Assembly (NCBI GenBank): GCA_027489245.1
Contig: JAIYAC010000021.1
Location: 62,001-126,000 of the forward strand
From: Neisseriaceae bacterium
GTDB taxonomy: Bacteria; Pseudomonadota; Gammaproteobacteria; Burkholderiales; Chromobacteriaceae
Direction: 5' to 3'
DNA length: 64,000 nt
The notes beneath the pieces are model-generated. The model worked only from the letters and a program-made list of their open reading frames with translations. It had not been told where the DNA came from and did not search any database. A program made the position numbers and the translations under genes. Positions 41,291-49,674 of this stretch are shown here, piece by piece. The first letter of the stretch is position 1; every line of letters begins with the position of its first letter.

Positions 41291-41318
41291 TTGACAGTCA
41301 CTGCTGACAAAGTATAAT
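41291..41318 (+). promoter_or_regulatory. Consensus sigma-70 promoter with palindrome in spacer
   Basis: TTGACA (41291-41296) and TATAAT (41313-41318) are both perfect consensus boxes with a 16-base spacer. The spacer holds GTCACTGCTGAC, an inverted repeat that belongs to the six-copy island motif. It drives the downstream structured RNA; an operator in the spacer would allow tight repression. Confidence 0.85.
41295..41308. promoter_or_regulatory. Island operator motif, site 1
   Basis: CAGTCACTGCTGAC lies between the -35 and -10 boxes of the structured-RNA promoter. It is one of six related palindromic copies in the left arm. Confidence 0.6.
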
Positions 41319-41324
41319 CCGGCA

Positions 41325-41767
41325 ATGCATGTTTTTTTTACATGCCTCTTCGGCATTATCGGTTATCAACAAGAACGTTCGGGCCGGAGTAGTAGCTTCA
41401 TGCATTGCATGGGGTGGGTGAGAAGGGCGTGCTGACACCCAGCGGTAGGGTTTGCCATGCGTTATGCATGGTGCCATGAGCCGCTGCACTGAGGGTGTGT
41501 TTGTGTGCGGAGCTTTCAGCAAACACATTCCCGACATAATCATGGCTTGAAAGCTTGGGACCCAGACTAGAGAATCATCTAGGTGACCAAGAAGCAATCA
41601 ACCAAGGTTCTGCTTCATACTGATGCAGCGCCTTGGGAGAGTTACGTGCTTCCCACCTAGAGCCCCATAGATTATTAGTAGTTATAGTATGAATTTTTAA
41701 GTTCAAGTATCACAAAAACCGCTATTGCGTCCGCAATGTCCTGAAGGTTTTTGTCTCCCCTTTTTTT
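41325..41767 (+). ncRNA. Unrecognised structured RNA, about 440 nt
   Basis: A discrete transcription unit: consensus promoter at 41291-41318, no convincing ORF, and an intrinsic terminator at 41712-41767. Visible helices: GGGTG 41416/CACCC 41436; AGCGG 41441/CCGCT 41481 enclosing CCATGC 41455/GCATGG 41466; TGTGTTTG 41496/CAAACACA 41520. The loop of the last helix (AGCTTTCA 41511) pairs with TGAAAGCT 41548, a pseudoknot. A long arm follows: TCTAGGTG 41578/CACCTAGA 41654, GAAGC 41591/GCTTC 41648, CCAAGG 41602/CCTTGG 41631 and CTGC 41610/GCAG 41625. The 5' end can pair with CATGCAT at 41399. I do not recognise the class; no reverse transcriptase is nearby. Confidence 0.7.
41712..41767 (+). terminator. 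Terminator of the structured RNA
   Basis: ACAAAAACC (41712-41720) pairs with GGTTTTTGT (41746-41754), with inner ATTGCG/CGCAAT. A CTCCCC then leads into seven T residues (41761-41767). Confidence 0.75.
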
Positions 41768-41979
41768 CTCTTCATTGTTTCATTCTTTCAGCATTTCTGA
41801 TTTATTCTGCAAGCGTAGTCTGGTTCATGCCTTACCCTGCTCGGGCTTTGTCGGGCCATGTGCATGCTTCGGCTTGTCGCTAGGTGTTGCCATTTTATTC
41901 ATGGTTTTGAATGGCTCGTTCGCTGGGGAAGTGACAGGCGATCATGTTTCGTTGCTACTGATTATGTGAAGATGTGAAA

Positions 41980-41997
41980 TCAGTAATTGGTGACTGA
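41980..41997. promoter_or_regulatory. Island operator motif, site 2
   Basis: TCAGTAATTGGTGACTGA has TCAGT/ACTGA arms and lies about 90 bases before the unknown gene at 42088. Confidence 0.5.
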
Positions 41998-42087
41998 TAA
42001 AATGGCTTTGCGTGCTGATTTGTGCTGCGGATAAATTCTCTTGGCTGGGGTTTTACAGTAATCTGGTGGGCTTGAGTTTTAATCAGG

Positions 42088-42642
42088 ATGATGGTGAAGT
42101 TGGCTGAAGTGCGTGAAACTATGTTGCCGGAAGATGAATATCTGGCGATGGAAAACGCTGCATACCGTAACTCGGTAGAGTGGCACAACGATCGTATCGC
42201 AGACATTCTGCAAGAGCGTGAAGAGAGGGGAGAGAATCTGTCGGAATCAACCCCAGCAGTAGCTCGCTTGCTGAAACAGGGTATCCAGAGCATAGAAGAG
42301 GGCACGCCCAGCCCCTTGTTCATGGCATTGCTACATGCCCTGGCTGAGGATGCCGCGACAGAGATGGACTGTGCGCTGCGTGCCGTTGCGGCTACCGAGA
42401 AGATCAAACTGGCTAACCGGAACCGGAAGCGCTCTGCAGATACTGTTCTCAGACAGCAAGAGGTGCGTCAGGCCTGGCAGGGCCGGCATACCCATCCACA
42501 GCACGGCCAGCGGTTTGTCGGTGTTGCGCCGCGGCGTCATCTTGCCCTGTTCGAGCAGTTCATCGCCACCGATCTTGATAGCCGCACCATCAAGCGTTAT
42601 CTGCGTGCGCATCCGAATCTACTGGATGATTCTTCGCGCTAG
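42088..42642 (+). CDS. Hypothetical island protein
   Basis: The 184-residue product is helical and charged (EDEYLAMENAAYRNSVEWHN near the start) and has no motif I recognise. The start may be the second ATG at 42091. It sits upstream of the AlpA/Rep-like gene, separated by a strong hairpin, and has an operator-motif copy in its leader. Codon use is unremarkable. Function unknown. Confidence 0.6.
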   Translation: MMVKLAEVRETMLPEDEYLAMENAAYRNSVEWHNDRIADILQEREERGENLSESTPAVARLLKQGIQSIEEGTPSPLFMALLHALAEDAATEMDCALRAVAATEKIKLANRNRKRSADTVLRQQEVRQAWQGRHTHPQHGQRFVGVAPRRHLALFEQFIATDLDSRTIKRYLRAHPNLLDDSSR

Positions 42643-42675
42643 CACGACATCGGAAAATCTTTTTTCGGTGTCGTG
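42643..42675 (+). terminator. Hairpin after the 42088 gene
   Basis: CACGACATCGGAAAA (42643-42657) pairs with TTTTTTCGGTGTCGTG (to 42675), a long stem with one mismatch. It separates the unknown gene from the AlpA/Rep-like gene. Confidence 0.6.
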
Positions 42676-42680
42676 ATCTA

Positions 42681-42694
42681 CTCAGTGCTGACTG
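42681..42694. promoter_or_regulatory. Island operator motif, site 3
   Basis: CTCAGTGCTGACTG lies about 55 bases before the AlpA/Rep-like start codon. Confidence 0.6.
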
Positions 42695-42748
42695 TTTCAA
42701 TGCCGCTTTTCTCACAACGTCACACGACGTGCCATGAAAGGTGGAGTC

Positions 42749-43852
42749 ATGAACCAGCAGATCCTTCGTATTCAAGAAACCTGTGCCCAGCTTGGGCTGT
42801 CCCGGGCAACGCTGTATCGGATGATTGGCAAGGGCGTATTTCCGAGCCCTGTAAGCCTGTCTGATCGCACCGTAGGCTGGCTGGCTAAGGTGGTAGCGGC
42901 ATGGCGCGCCAATCGCATCTGTGGGCCTTCTGGCGCCGCGGCAGTGCTGCAGCCGGAGTGCCCGGAGGCGGTCGGGTTTTGGCGGCAGCCGGTGCTTGAG
43001 CTCAAGCCGTGCATCGATGTCGTGAAGTTTGCTTTTACACAGCATGACCAGCCCGAGCCTATCGTCCGCAAGATCACGGACTACCCCAGCCATGCTGTGG
43101 CCAGAGCGCAGCTAGGGTCATGCGTGAGTCAGTCCATGCAAGTCAGTTATCTGGAGCTGGCAATGGACGTGTGGGGGCCGAAGGAGCAAGCCCTGCGGTT
43201 TATCGCGGACATGCTCATCAACCACGCGGCCATCATGTCTCACACCCCTGTGCGTGCCGTTTCTTTGCGATCCCGCACGGCATCCGGGAGGCCTTTGCCT
43301 GAAGTGGATTTCTTGTCAACGGCGGAAGGCGTGATTGCATCATTGCAGGCAGGGGCAACGATCTGCATAGGCAATCAGCGACCGGATAAGCGCTACGGCA
43401 ATGAAGTATCGCCCTTTTCGCTGCGCCTCTACTGGAAGTGCACGGATGGCCAAGAGAACGGTGTGCCAAAGCCCTTGCCGGCTCACGAGCACCGTGCACG
43501 CTTTGAAGTCTGCATCCAGGGCGAGGCGCTGGCAGAGATCGGACTGGACCAGGTCAAGGATTGGGCTGGCTGGGAAGCATGGCAGCCCACGGTGGCGACG
43601 AAGTTCTTTGCACAGCGTTTGCCACTAACGCAGCGTTTGCCGGGCGGACAGCGCCCCATTCTTTGTGGTGCTGCTCGTCAGCCGATGACTGCTGCGGAGG
43701 TGAACAGCTACCGTGACTGGATGCGCAAAAAGACAGGCCGGGACACCAAGCCACGCAAGCACCTGACCCCTGCGGATGCCCGGTTGAACACCCGTTTTCG
43801 CAATGCGCTGAAGCGGCTGGGGCGGGAGCTGCATGCAGTCAGCAAGGGGTGA
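42749..43852 (+). CDS. AlpA-like HTH fused to a Rep-like domain
   Basis: The first ~55 residues (ILRIQETCAQLGLSRATLYR ... FPSPVSLSDRTVGW) are a typical AlpA/MerR-like HTH found in phage and island regulators. The rest (about residues 60-367) resembles replication initiators of filamentous phages and small plasmids in features such as SYLELAMDVW and RARFEVCIQG, but this is a weak, by-eye match. Ends are basic. The ATG at 42749 was chosen because GGTGGAG lies 5 bases upstream. A single regulator-plus-replication protein would explain why palindromic motifs cluster here. Alternative: an AlpA regulator with an unknown C-terminal domain. Confidence 0.6.
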   Translation: MNQQILRIQETCAQLGLSRATLYRMIGKGVFPSPVSLSDRTVGWLAKVVAAWRANRICGPSGAAAVLQPECPEAVGFWRQPVLELKPCIDVVKFAFTQHDQPEPIVRKITDYPSHAVARAQLGSCVSQSMQVSYLELAMDVWGPKEQALRFIADMLINHAAIMSHTPVRAVSLRSRTASGRPLPEVDFLSTAEGVIASLQAGATICIGNQRPDKRYGNEVSPFSLRLYWKCTDGQENGVPKPLPAHEHRARFEVCIQGEALAEIGLDQVKDWAGWEAWQPTVATKFFAQRLPLTQRLPGGQRPILCGAARQPMTAAEVNSYRDWMRKKTGRDTKPRKHLTPADARLNTRFRNALKRLGRELHAVSKG

Positions 43853-44031
43853 TATACGGCAATAAAGTGTTCATCTGTCTCAGGTGCTGGATGACTTTTG
43901 CATTTTCTGGATGGGCTGGCATCTAGAGCAACTTTCCTTGTCTGGCAAGGCTTTTAGCCGGTAGGGGCTTGTCGGATAGGGGTGGTGTGGGCAGGGGGCA
44001 TGAGGGGGCATAGCGGCTTACTAACTATATG

Positions 44032-44046
44032 TCAGTCATTGCTGAC
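44032..44046. promoter_or_regulatory. Island operator motif, site 4
   Basis: TCAGTCATTGCTGAC with GTCAG/CTGAC arms. No clear gene follows on the plus strand; it may control an unseen transcript or mark the end of the minus-strand frame. Confidence 0.5.
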
Positions 44047-44150
44047 GTATCTGAAGGGGTGAAACCCCCTCTGTTACAGGTAATGTTTCACTACCTCTTC
44101 TTCCCTGTTCTTTGGAGACAAGCGCTTCCTCTTCTCCTTGCTTTCTCTTC

Positions 44151-44540
44151 TTAAAAGCCTTCAAACACCTTCCGGAGCGCCTCTTCAGTCTTGGGTGCCT
44201 CTATGGTGTTGTTGTCCTCGTTGGTTTGGTTTTCTTCTTTTGGAATACCGTTCCGGGAAGAGGCGTCAGGGTCTGTGCTTGTGCTGTTGTCTTCGAGGGA
44301 AAGCGGGTTTCTTCTACCGTGGCAGGAAAGGGGAAGTCTTAGGCATCCAGCGCACCTATCTATCCATTGCTGCCTTCGTCTGGCCAGTGCCGGTGTCATC
44401 CTTTCCTGATTCCTGTTCTGGTCATGCCGTATGCAAATCCAGGTTCGGCTATCGGTAAGCAGTGCTGCACTCATCCCGGAACACCCAGAGGCAGAGCGTG
44501 CTGAGGGCTGCTTGATGCCCATAGTGTCGGTATGCAGCAA
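44151..44540 (-). CDS. Possible minus-strand gene, perhaps frameshifted
   Basis: A 129-residue frame whose second half (LEDNSTSTDPD ... TEEALRKVFEGF) looks like real, polar protein sequence; the first half is less convincing. It ends at a TAA inside TTTTAAG (44150-44156). Both other frames stay open beyond the stop and give hydrophilic, basic extensions (for example LRRESKEKRKRLSPKNREEE to about 44075). It may be a decayed gene with a frameshift in the T run. No family recognised. Confidence 0.25.
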   Translation of the reverse strand: MLHTDTMGIKQPSARSASGCSGMSAALLTDSRTWICIRHDQNRNQERMTPALARRRQQWIDRCAGCLRLPLSCHGRRNPLSLEDNSTSTDPDASSRNGIPKEENQTNEDNNTIEAPKTEEALRKVFEGF

Positions 44541-45025
44541 GGAGTGTGCAGCAGGGGCGCTTCCTGGGCCTCTGAAGCGTTTTCTCAGCTAGGGGTAGTG
44601 TGGGTGAGGTATGTGCTGCAAGGCTCGTCAGTGGGCGTTTATGGGGCTTCTGTGAGGGGTGGTGCCAGGCGCGTGTTGCGGTGCGGTATGGGTGGGTTCT
44701 CGGCCGCTACCGGCAGCGTAGTGTGGGTAGCTGGATAGACGCATGGTGATCGTTACAGGCAGGCTCTGCCTTGTCGCGGTAGGCTGCCCGGGTGTCGGGT
44801 TATCCTGCTATTCGAGTCACGATAGCTTTGTGATTTTAGCCACACCACCACCGAAGTCAGTTGCGGCTGATATGGTGCTCGCGGCTTTTCAACAATTCAT
44901 CACGTTCAGCGCCAATCAAATACGCGCAGGCTCATTCATGCCAAGCCATATCCGATCAGCAGCTGCCGGATGCGGTTTGTTTCACTCGCCACCATACAGA
45001 TGGCGGCATGGTCAGTAATAAATCA

Positions 45026-45040
45026 ATCAGTGCTGACTGA
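45026..45040. promoter_or_regulatory. Island operator motif, site 5
   Basis: ATCAGTGCTGACTGA, with TCAGT/ACTGA arms around GCTG, lies about 150 bases before the small membrane protein gene at 45194. Confidence 0.6.
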
Positions 45041-45193
45041 ATATCACCGGGCCAGCGCCTGAATATTGCCAGACGGGTGCTTGTATATGCCCGCCAGCTT
45101 GTATAGCGTCGCCCTCATCGGTTCTTGTTCGTGGTCTGCCGTGAATAGCGCAGCCGGTTCACTAATCAGTCCGGTAGAGAGAGGAAGAGGGTG

Positions 45194-45418
45194 ATGAAGA
45201 AAATCTTATCCATGCTGATGCCTATGGCAGCGTCGGCTTCTGCTGCAGCCAGTCAGTCGTCTGCTTGCACCTCTTCGGCACAAGACTTTTTGTTCTGGCT
45301 GGCCGTCGGGGTCAATGTGGTGGCCATCATCGGTATCTACGGCGTCACCAAGCTCAATTGGGTGGAGCGCCTGTTCAAGCCGATTAACCCGCCAGCCAAA
45401 GACAAAGACAAAACCTGA
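45194..45418 (+). CDS. Small membrane protein with signal-like N-terminus
   Basis: The 74-residue product has a basic-hydrophobic, Ala/Ser-rich N-terminus (about residues 1-25), one strong membrane segment (FLFWLAVGVNVVAIIGIYGV) and a basic C-terminus (KDKDKT). GAGGAAGAGG precedes the ATG. The layout resembles filamentous phage coat or holin-like proteins, which fits a Rep-like gene upstream, but similarity is only architectural. Function unknown. Confidence 0.5.
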   Translation: MKKILSMLMPMAASASAAASQSSACTSSAQDFLFWLAVGVNVVAIIGIYGVTKLNWVERLFKPINPPAKDKDKT

Positions 45419-45868
45419 GTCACCGCCCTGGTAGCACATCGTTGCTACCATGACCGACAGCGCTATTCAGCCACCCCTTCACCGCACGCCCCGTGCGGCC
45501 CGCACCACCGCCTGTCAGCTACAGGTTGGCAGCCGTCGAATCGACAGCCCTTTCTTCTGCGCAATCAGTCACAAGCGGTGCAAATCGCTGCACATCCATT
45601 CCCATGTGTATCCATGCGTTTGGCCCCTTACTCCGCTAGCGCACCCCACGGCAAGGCGCCAACACCGAAGTCTTAGCCAGCCTGGCGCCCATGCTATCCA
45701 TTGCTTGTTAAAACGATGTCTGCGGCGCTGCCAGTCCTTTCCGGGCACCGTTGAAGTGCGCTATGTAGATTTCATGTCACAAAAGGGCGCGCCAAATCTA
45801 TAATCGCTGCCATTCAACAGTCATTCATTGCTGACTGATTTCATGCCGCAGTCAGCCCGGAAGCACCC
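45419..45868. other. 450-base non-coding stretch before hsdM
   Basis: No convincing gene. A TATAAT at 45799-45804 is a probable -10 box for hsdM, with a poor -35 (TGTCAC region). An operator-motif copy follows at 45825. Confidence 0.45.
45825..45838. promoter_or_regulatory. Island operator motif, site 6 (hsdM leader)
   Basis: TCATTGCTGACTGA, preceded by CAGTCAT so that CAGTC/GACTG arms form. It lies just downstream of the likely hsdM -10 box, about 30 bases before the start codon. Confidence 0.6.
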
Positions 45869-47719
45869 ATGAACCATCAAGCCCTGTCTTCTTTTATCTG
45901 GTCCGTCGCCGATTTGCTGCGCGGCGACTACAAACAATCCGAATACGGCAAGGTCATCCTGCCCTTTACCATCATGCGCCGCCTGGACTGCGTGCTGGAA
46001 GAAAGCAAGCCCGCCGTGCTGGCCGAGTTGGCCGCCAAACAGGCGCTGGGCATCAACCCCGAGCCCTTTCTGCTGCGCAAGGCCGGGCAAACCTTCTGCA
46101 ACACCTCGCCGCTAGACCTGCCCAAGCTGATGGGCGATCAGGACCACCTGCGCGAAAACCTGTTCGCCTACATCCAGGCGTTTTCCGACAGCGTGCGCGA
46201 CATCTTCGAGCGCTTCGACTTCTACACCCAGATCGAGCGCCTGCACAAAGCCGGCCTGCTGTATCTGGTGTGCGAAAAATTCGCCGCCATCGACCTGCAC
46301 CCGGCAGCGGTAGACAACGCCCAGATGGGCGGGGTGTTCGAGGAGCTGATCCGCAAGTTTGCCGAAATCTCCAACGAAACCGCCGGGGAGCACTTCACCC
46401 CGCGTGAAGTCATCCGCCTGATGGTAAACCTGCTGTTCATCGAAGACAGCGACGTGCTCACCGCCGGCAACGCCGCCGTGCGCACGCTGTATGACCCCAC
46501 CGCCGGCACCGGCGGCATGCTCAGCGTAGCCGGCGAGTTCCTGCACCAACACAACCCGCAGGCACGGCTAACGCTGTATGGCCAGGAGCTGAACGACGAA
46601 AGCTACGCCATCTGCAAGGCCGACATGCTGATCAAGGGCCAGGACGTGGGCAATATCGTGGCCGGCAACACGCTGTCCGACGACGGCCACGCCCAGCGCC
46701 GGTTCGACTACATGCTGTCCAACCCGCCGTTTGGCGTGGAATGGAAAAAGGTAGAAAAAGCCGTGCGCCAGGAGCACGAGCAAAAAGGCTTCGACGGCCG
46801 CTTCGGCCCCGGCCTGCCGCGCGTGTCCGACGGCTCCATGCTGTTCCTGCTGCACCTGGTCAGCAAAATGCGCCCGGCAGTAGAGGGCGGCAGCCGCTTG
46901 GGCATCGTGCTCAACGGCTCGCCGCTGTTCACCGGTGGCGCTGGCTCCGGCGAATCGGAAATCCGCCGCTACCTGCTGGAAAGCGACCTGGTAGAAGCCA
47001 TCATCGGCCTGCCCACCGACATGTTCTACAACACCGGCATAGCCACCTACGTGTGGGTGCTGTCCAACAAGAAAGCCGACGACCGCAAAGGCTGGGTGCA
47101 GCTGATCGACGCCAGCAGCTTTTGGCAGAAGATGCGCAAGAGCCTGGGCAGCAAGCGCAAGGAAATGGCCGACAGCCACATCGACGACGTTACCCGCCTG
47201 TTCGGCGACTTTGCCGAAGCCGACATGGTCACCGTGCTGGACGCCACCGGTAACGAGGTTGGCCGCAGCCTGCTTACCAGCACCGACGCCACCCCCGCCG
47301 TGCCGGCCGGTGGCAGCCTCAAGCGCGTGCCCATCGCCCGCGTGTTCCGCAACCAGGAATTCGGCTACACCACGCTCACCATCGAGCGCCCGCTCCGACA
47401 TAAAGAAGGTGACGAGGCCGGCAACATCATCTTGGGCCAGAAGGGCAAGCAAAAGGGCAAGCCGCAGCCGGATAGCGCGCTGCGCGACACCGAAAACGTG
47501 CCGCTGGGCGAGGACATCCAGGCCTACTTCGAGCGCGAAGTGCTGCCGCACGCGCCGGACGCCTGGATAGACCACGACAAATCCAAGGTGGGTTACGAAA
47601 TCCCGTTCAACCGCCACTTCTACGTGTTCGAGCCGCCGCGTGAACTGCACTCCATCGACGCCGAGCTGAAGACTGTTGCGGCCAACATCATGGCCATGCT
47701 GGGGGAGCTGGCGGAATGA
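45869..47719 (+). CDS. hsdM: Type I restriction-modification methyltransferase subunit
   Basis: HsdM supplies the N6-adenine methyltransferase activity of a type I system. The 616-residue protein has an N-terminal helical HsdM domain, the SAM motif DPTAGTGG starting at Asp209, and the catalytic NPPF at residues 285-288. The stop overlaps the hsdS start (ATGA), so the two are coupled. It carries two GTTGGCCGCA copies and is GC-rich, unlike the island's left arm. Confidence 0.95.
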   Translation: MNHQALSSFIWSVADLLRGDYKQSEYGKVILPFTIMRRLDCVLEESKPAVLAELAAKQALGINPEPFLLRKAGQTFCNTSPLDLPKLMGDQDHLRENLFAYIQAFSDSVRDIFERFDFYTQIERLHKAGLLYLVCEKFAAIDLHPAAVDNAQMGGVFEELIRKFAEISNETAGEHFTPREVIRLMVNLLFIEDSDVLTAGNAAVRTLYDPTAGTGGMLSVAGEFLHQHNPQARLTLYGQELNDESYAICKADMLIKGQDVGNIVAGNTLSDDGHAQRRFDYMLSNPPFGVEWKKVEKAVRQEHEQKGFDGRFGPGLPRVSDGSMLFLLHLVSKMRPAVEGGSRLGIVLNGSPLFTGGAGSGESEIRRYLLESDLVEAIIGLPTDMFYNTGIATYVWVLSNKKADDRKGWVQLIDASSFWQKMRKSLGSKRKEMADSHIDDVTRLFGDFAEADMVTVLDATGNEVGRSLLTSTDATPAVPAGGSLKRVPIARVFRNQEFGYTTLTIERPLRHKEGDEAGNIILGQKGKQKGKPQPDSALRDTENVPLGEDIQAYFEREVLPHAPDAWIDHDKSKVGYEIPFNRHFYVFEPPRELHSIDAELKTVAANIMAMLGELAE

Positions 47720-49023
47720 GCTTGCCCCGTTATTTATCTTACAAGGCCGAGAGTGCGGATTGGTTGGGAGATATTCCAAACCACTGGGATGTATGCAAAT
47801 TCCGTCATGTCTTTACGGAAAGTTCGGAAAAAATTGATGGGACTATTGTCGGGGTGATGTTATCGGTCTCAGGATATCGAGGTGTCGAAATCAAGGAATA
47901 CGACGATGAGAATAGGCGTCGTCTTGATGAGGATTTAATTGGATACCGAATTGTTCGGCCAGGTCAGCTTGTTGTTAATACTATGTGGCTGAACTATGCA
48001 GGGCTCGGTGTTTCAGAACATGAAGGTTATGTAAGTCCTGCATATAGAAGTTACGACATTGCAGAAGGTTTTAATAAGCGCTTTATTCATCACATGATGC
48101 GAAGCGAATCCTTTGTGCGTGGTTATACGAAGTATCTGACAGGAATCAGGCCAAACTCCTTACAGATGAGTCGTGATGATTTGATGGCATTCTCAGTCCT
48201 TAAGCCCCCTGTGCAAGAGCAAGATGCTATTGCAGATTTCCTCGACCGCGAAACCGCCAAGATCGATGCGCTGATTGCCGAGCAGGAAAAGCTGATCGCG
48301 CTGCTGGCCGAAAAGCGCCAGGCCACCATTTTCCGCGCCGTCACCCGCGGCCTTGACCCGAACGTGCCCCTGAAAGACTCCGGCGTGCCGTGGCTGGGCA
48401 AGGTGCCGGCGCATTGGAGAGTTGCTAGGTTGTCATATTTTGCTAGGGTGGAAAACGGAACAACTCCGAGTCGTGCTATTCAAGAGTATTGGGATAATGG
48501 AGATGTCCCATGGTTAGCTTCCGGTGAAGTGAATCAGTTTTATATTGAGAGTTCTTCGGAGTTCATAACAAAAAAAGCGCTGAATGAGTGCTCGTTACGA
48601 CTACTTCCTGTCGGCACTATTGTGATTGGTATGGTAGGTCAAGGTAAGACGCGAGGCTTGCCTGGTATGTTGAAATTGCCGGCAGCTATTAATCAAAATC
48701 TGGCCGCCATATCGCTGGGAAGTAGTTTAGATAGTGATTACGTTTTGTTTGTTATGCTGGCCGCGTATGAATGGATTCGTGAGTCTGGCCGGGGTGGCAA
48801 TCAGGCCGCAATGAATTGTGAGATTATATCCGCTTTGCGTATTCCTGTTCCTGCTATAGATGAGCAGCGCAACGTTGCTCATTTTATTAAAGCCGAGATT
48901 GCGAGGCTTGATACGTTGCGCCAACGAGCTGATTCAGCGATTACGTTATTAAAAGAACGCCGCGCCGCCCTGATTTCGGCCGCTGTCACCGGCAAGATCG
49001 ACGTGCGAGGGTTGGCCGCATGA
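47716..49023 (+). CDS. hsdS: Type I restriction-modification specificity subunit
   Basis: HsdS recognises the bipartite DNA target of the complex. The 435-residue protein has two target-recognition domains (about residues 1-165 and 220-385), each followed by a conserved coiled coil ([22 protein letters not shown] and [22 protein letters not shown]). The recognition domains are clearly AT-richer than the conserved spacers, the usual mosaic sign of domain exchange. The last ~15 codons are the first unit of a 98-bp tandem repeat. Confidence 0.93.
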   Translation: MSLPRYLSYKAESADWLGDIPNHWDVCKFRHVFTESSEKIDGTIVGVMLSVSGYRGVEIKEYDDENRRRLDEDLIGYRIVRPGQLVVNTMWLNYAGLGVSEHEGYVSPAYRSYDIAEGFNKRFIHHMMRSESFVRGYTKYLTGIRPNSLQMSRDDLMAFSVLKPPVQEQDAIADFLDRETAKIDALIAEQEKLIALLAEKRQATIFRAVTRGLDPNVPLKDSGVPWLGKVPAHWRVARLSYFARVENGTTPSRAIQEYWDNGDVPWLASGEVNQFYIESSSEFITKKALNECSLRLLPVGTIVIGMVGQGKTRGLPGMLKLPAAINQNLAAISLGSSLDSDYVLFVMLAAYEWIRESGRGGNQAAMNCEIISALRIPVPAIDEQRNVAHFIKAEIARLDTLRQRADSAITLLKERRAALISAAVTGKIDVRGLAA

Positions 49024-49260
49024 TGCACTTGCATTCGGTGGGTTACGGCCTGCGGCCTTACCCACCATACCAAACCGCCGCTGTCACCGGCAAGATCGAC
49101 GTGCGAGGGTTGGCCGCATGATGCACTTGCATTCGGTGGGTTACGGCCTACGGCCTTACCCACCCTACCAAACCGCCGCTGTCACCGGCAAGATCGACGT
49201 GCGGGGTTTGGCTGCATGATGGGCGGGCGCTGGCGGGCTGTCGGCCTGTGGCCTTGCCCA
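48979..49260 (+). repeat. 98-bp tandem repeat of the hsdS 3' end
   Basis: Units start at 48979, 49077 and 49175 (period 98). The first two are almost identical; the third decays after about 45 bases, and a fourth trace precedes 49317. Each unit holds the hsdS C-terminal codons ([14 protein letters not shown]), a stop, a GTTGGCCGCA copy, and a REP-like hairpin. Confidence 0.9.
49037..49066. repeat. REP-like hairpin in tandem unit 1
   Basis: GGTGGGTTACGGC pairs with the facing GGCCTTACCCACC around a short loop. An equivalent hairpin occurs at 49135-49164. It could also act as a weak terminator after hsdS. Confidence 0.7.
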
Positions 49261-49316
49261 CCCCGCCCCGCATTTGCCGCCGCTGCCGGCCAGCGGCTGC
49301 CGCCAGGGTTGGCCGC

Positions 49317-49661
49317 ATGAGCACACAGCCGCCAGGCTACGCCCGTGTGCTGCGCCCCGACGAGCAGGCACTGTTCGACGGGCTGACCCGCGTCCAGGTG
49401 CTGGCCGACGGCGTGCAGATCGAAGTAGGGGTGATCAGCTGGCCGACCAGCCACGAGCCACAGCTGGACTGGCTGCCGGTGGCGTGGTTGCCCGCCGCCA
49501 GCAGCGAAACGGACTGCTACCGCGCCCGCCGCCGCGTGCTGATGCAGCGCCGCTTTTTTAGCGTGTGCAAAACCTGCGGCCGGCGCCGCGCCCGTGGCCA
49601 CATGCTCAGCCCAGAACTGTGCCACCGCTGCGCCGAGCAGTATCACCAGATTATTTTTTAG
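49317..49661 (+). CDS. Small zinc-ribbon protein of the restriction locus
   Basis: The 114-residue product has a C-terminal CxxC...CxxC ribbon (CKTCGRRRARGHMLSPELCHRC) that should bind zinc. The N-terminal part (VLRPDEQALFDGL...) has no family I recognise. The start ATG is fused to a GTTGGCCGCA copy, whose last A is the first base of the codon. It lies between hsdS and hsdR in the same direction, so a role linked to the restriction system is possible. Confidence 0.6.
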   Translation: MSTQPPGYARVLRPDEQALFDGLTRVQVLADGVQIEVGVISWPTSHEPQLDWLPVAWLPAASSETDCYRARRRVLMQRRFFSVCKTCGRRRARGHMLSPELCHRCAEQYHQIIF

Positions 49662-49674
49662 AAAGGTTGGCCGC

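Larger units (their letters stand above)
43853..45193. other. 1.3-kb stretch without a convincing plus-strand gene
   Basis: Short ORFs here are low quality. A minus-strand frame at 44151-44540 has a protein-like C-terminal half and is listed separately. Operator-motif copies occur at 44032 and 45026. GGGGT/ACCCC hairpin pairing follows the first motif (44056-44069). The stretch could hold untranslated RNA or decayed genes. Confidence 0.45.

Noticed and set aside
41325..41435. Two short ATG frames (36 and 30 codons) at the 5' end of the structured RNA
   Set aside because: Leaderless or without a ribosome site, and their bases are used in helices; a leader peptide is possible but unsupported.
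41298..41597. 99-residue minus-strand frame opposite the structured RNA
   Set aside because: No ribosome site or family features; the plus-strand promoter, helices and terminator explain this stretch better.
41291..41767. Retron, group I/II intron or tmRNA identity for the structured RNA
   Set aside because: No reverse transcriptase gene nearby, no intron core motifs or flanking exons, and no tRNA-like end or tag frame were seen.
41751..41969. 72-residue hydrophobic plus-strand frame
   Set aside because: It would start at a TTG inside the RNA terminator, with no ribosome site; hydrophobicity comes from the T-rich sequence.
44743..45018. 91-residue plus-strand frame
   Set aside because: Composition is not protein-like and no ribosome site is present.
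45450..45803. 117-residue frame before hsdM
   Set aside because: Arg/His/Pro/Cys-rich, no ribosome site, and it runs over the hsdM promoter region; looks like chance.
48979..49260. CRISPR array
   Set aside because: The period is 98 bp, units are almost fully identical with no unique spacers, and they include coding sequence of hsdS.
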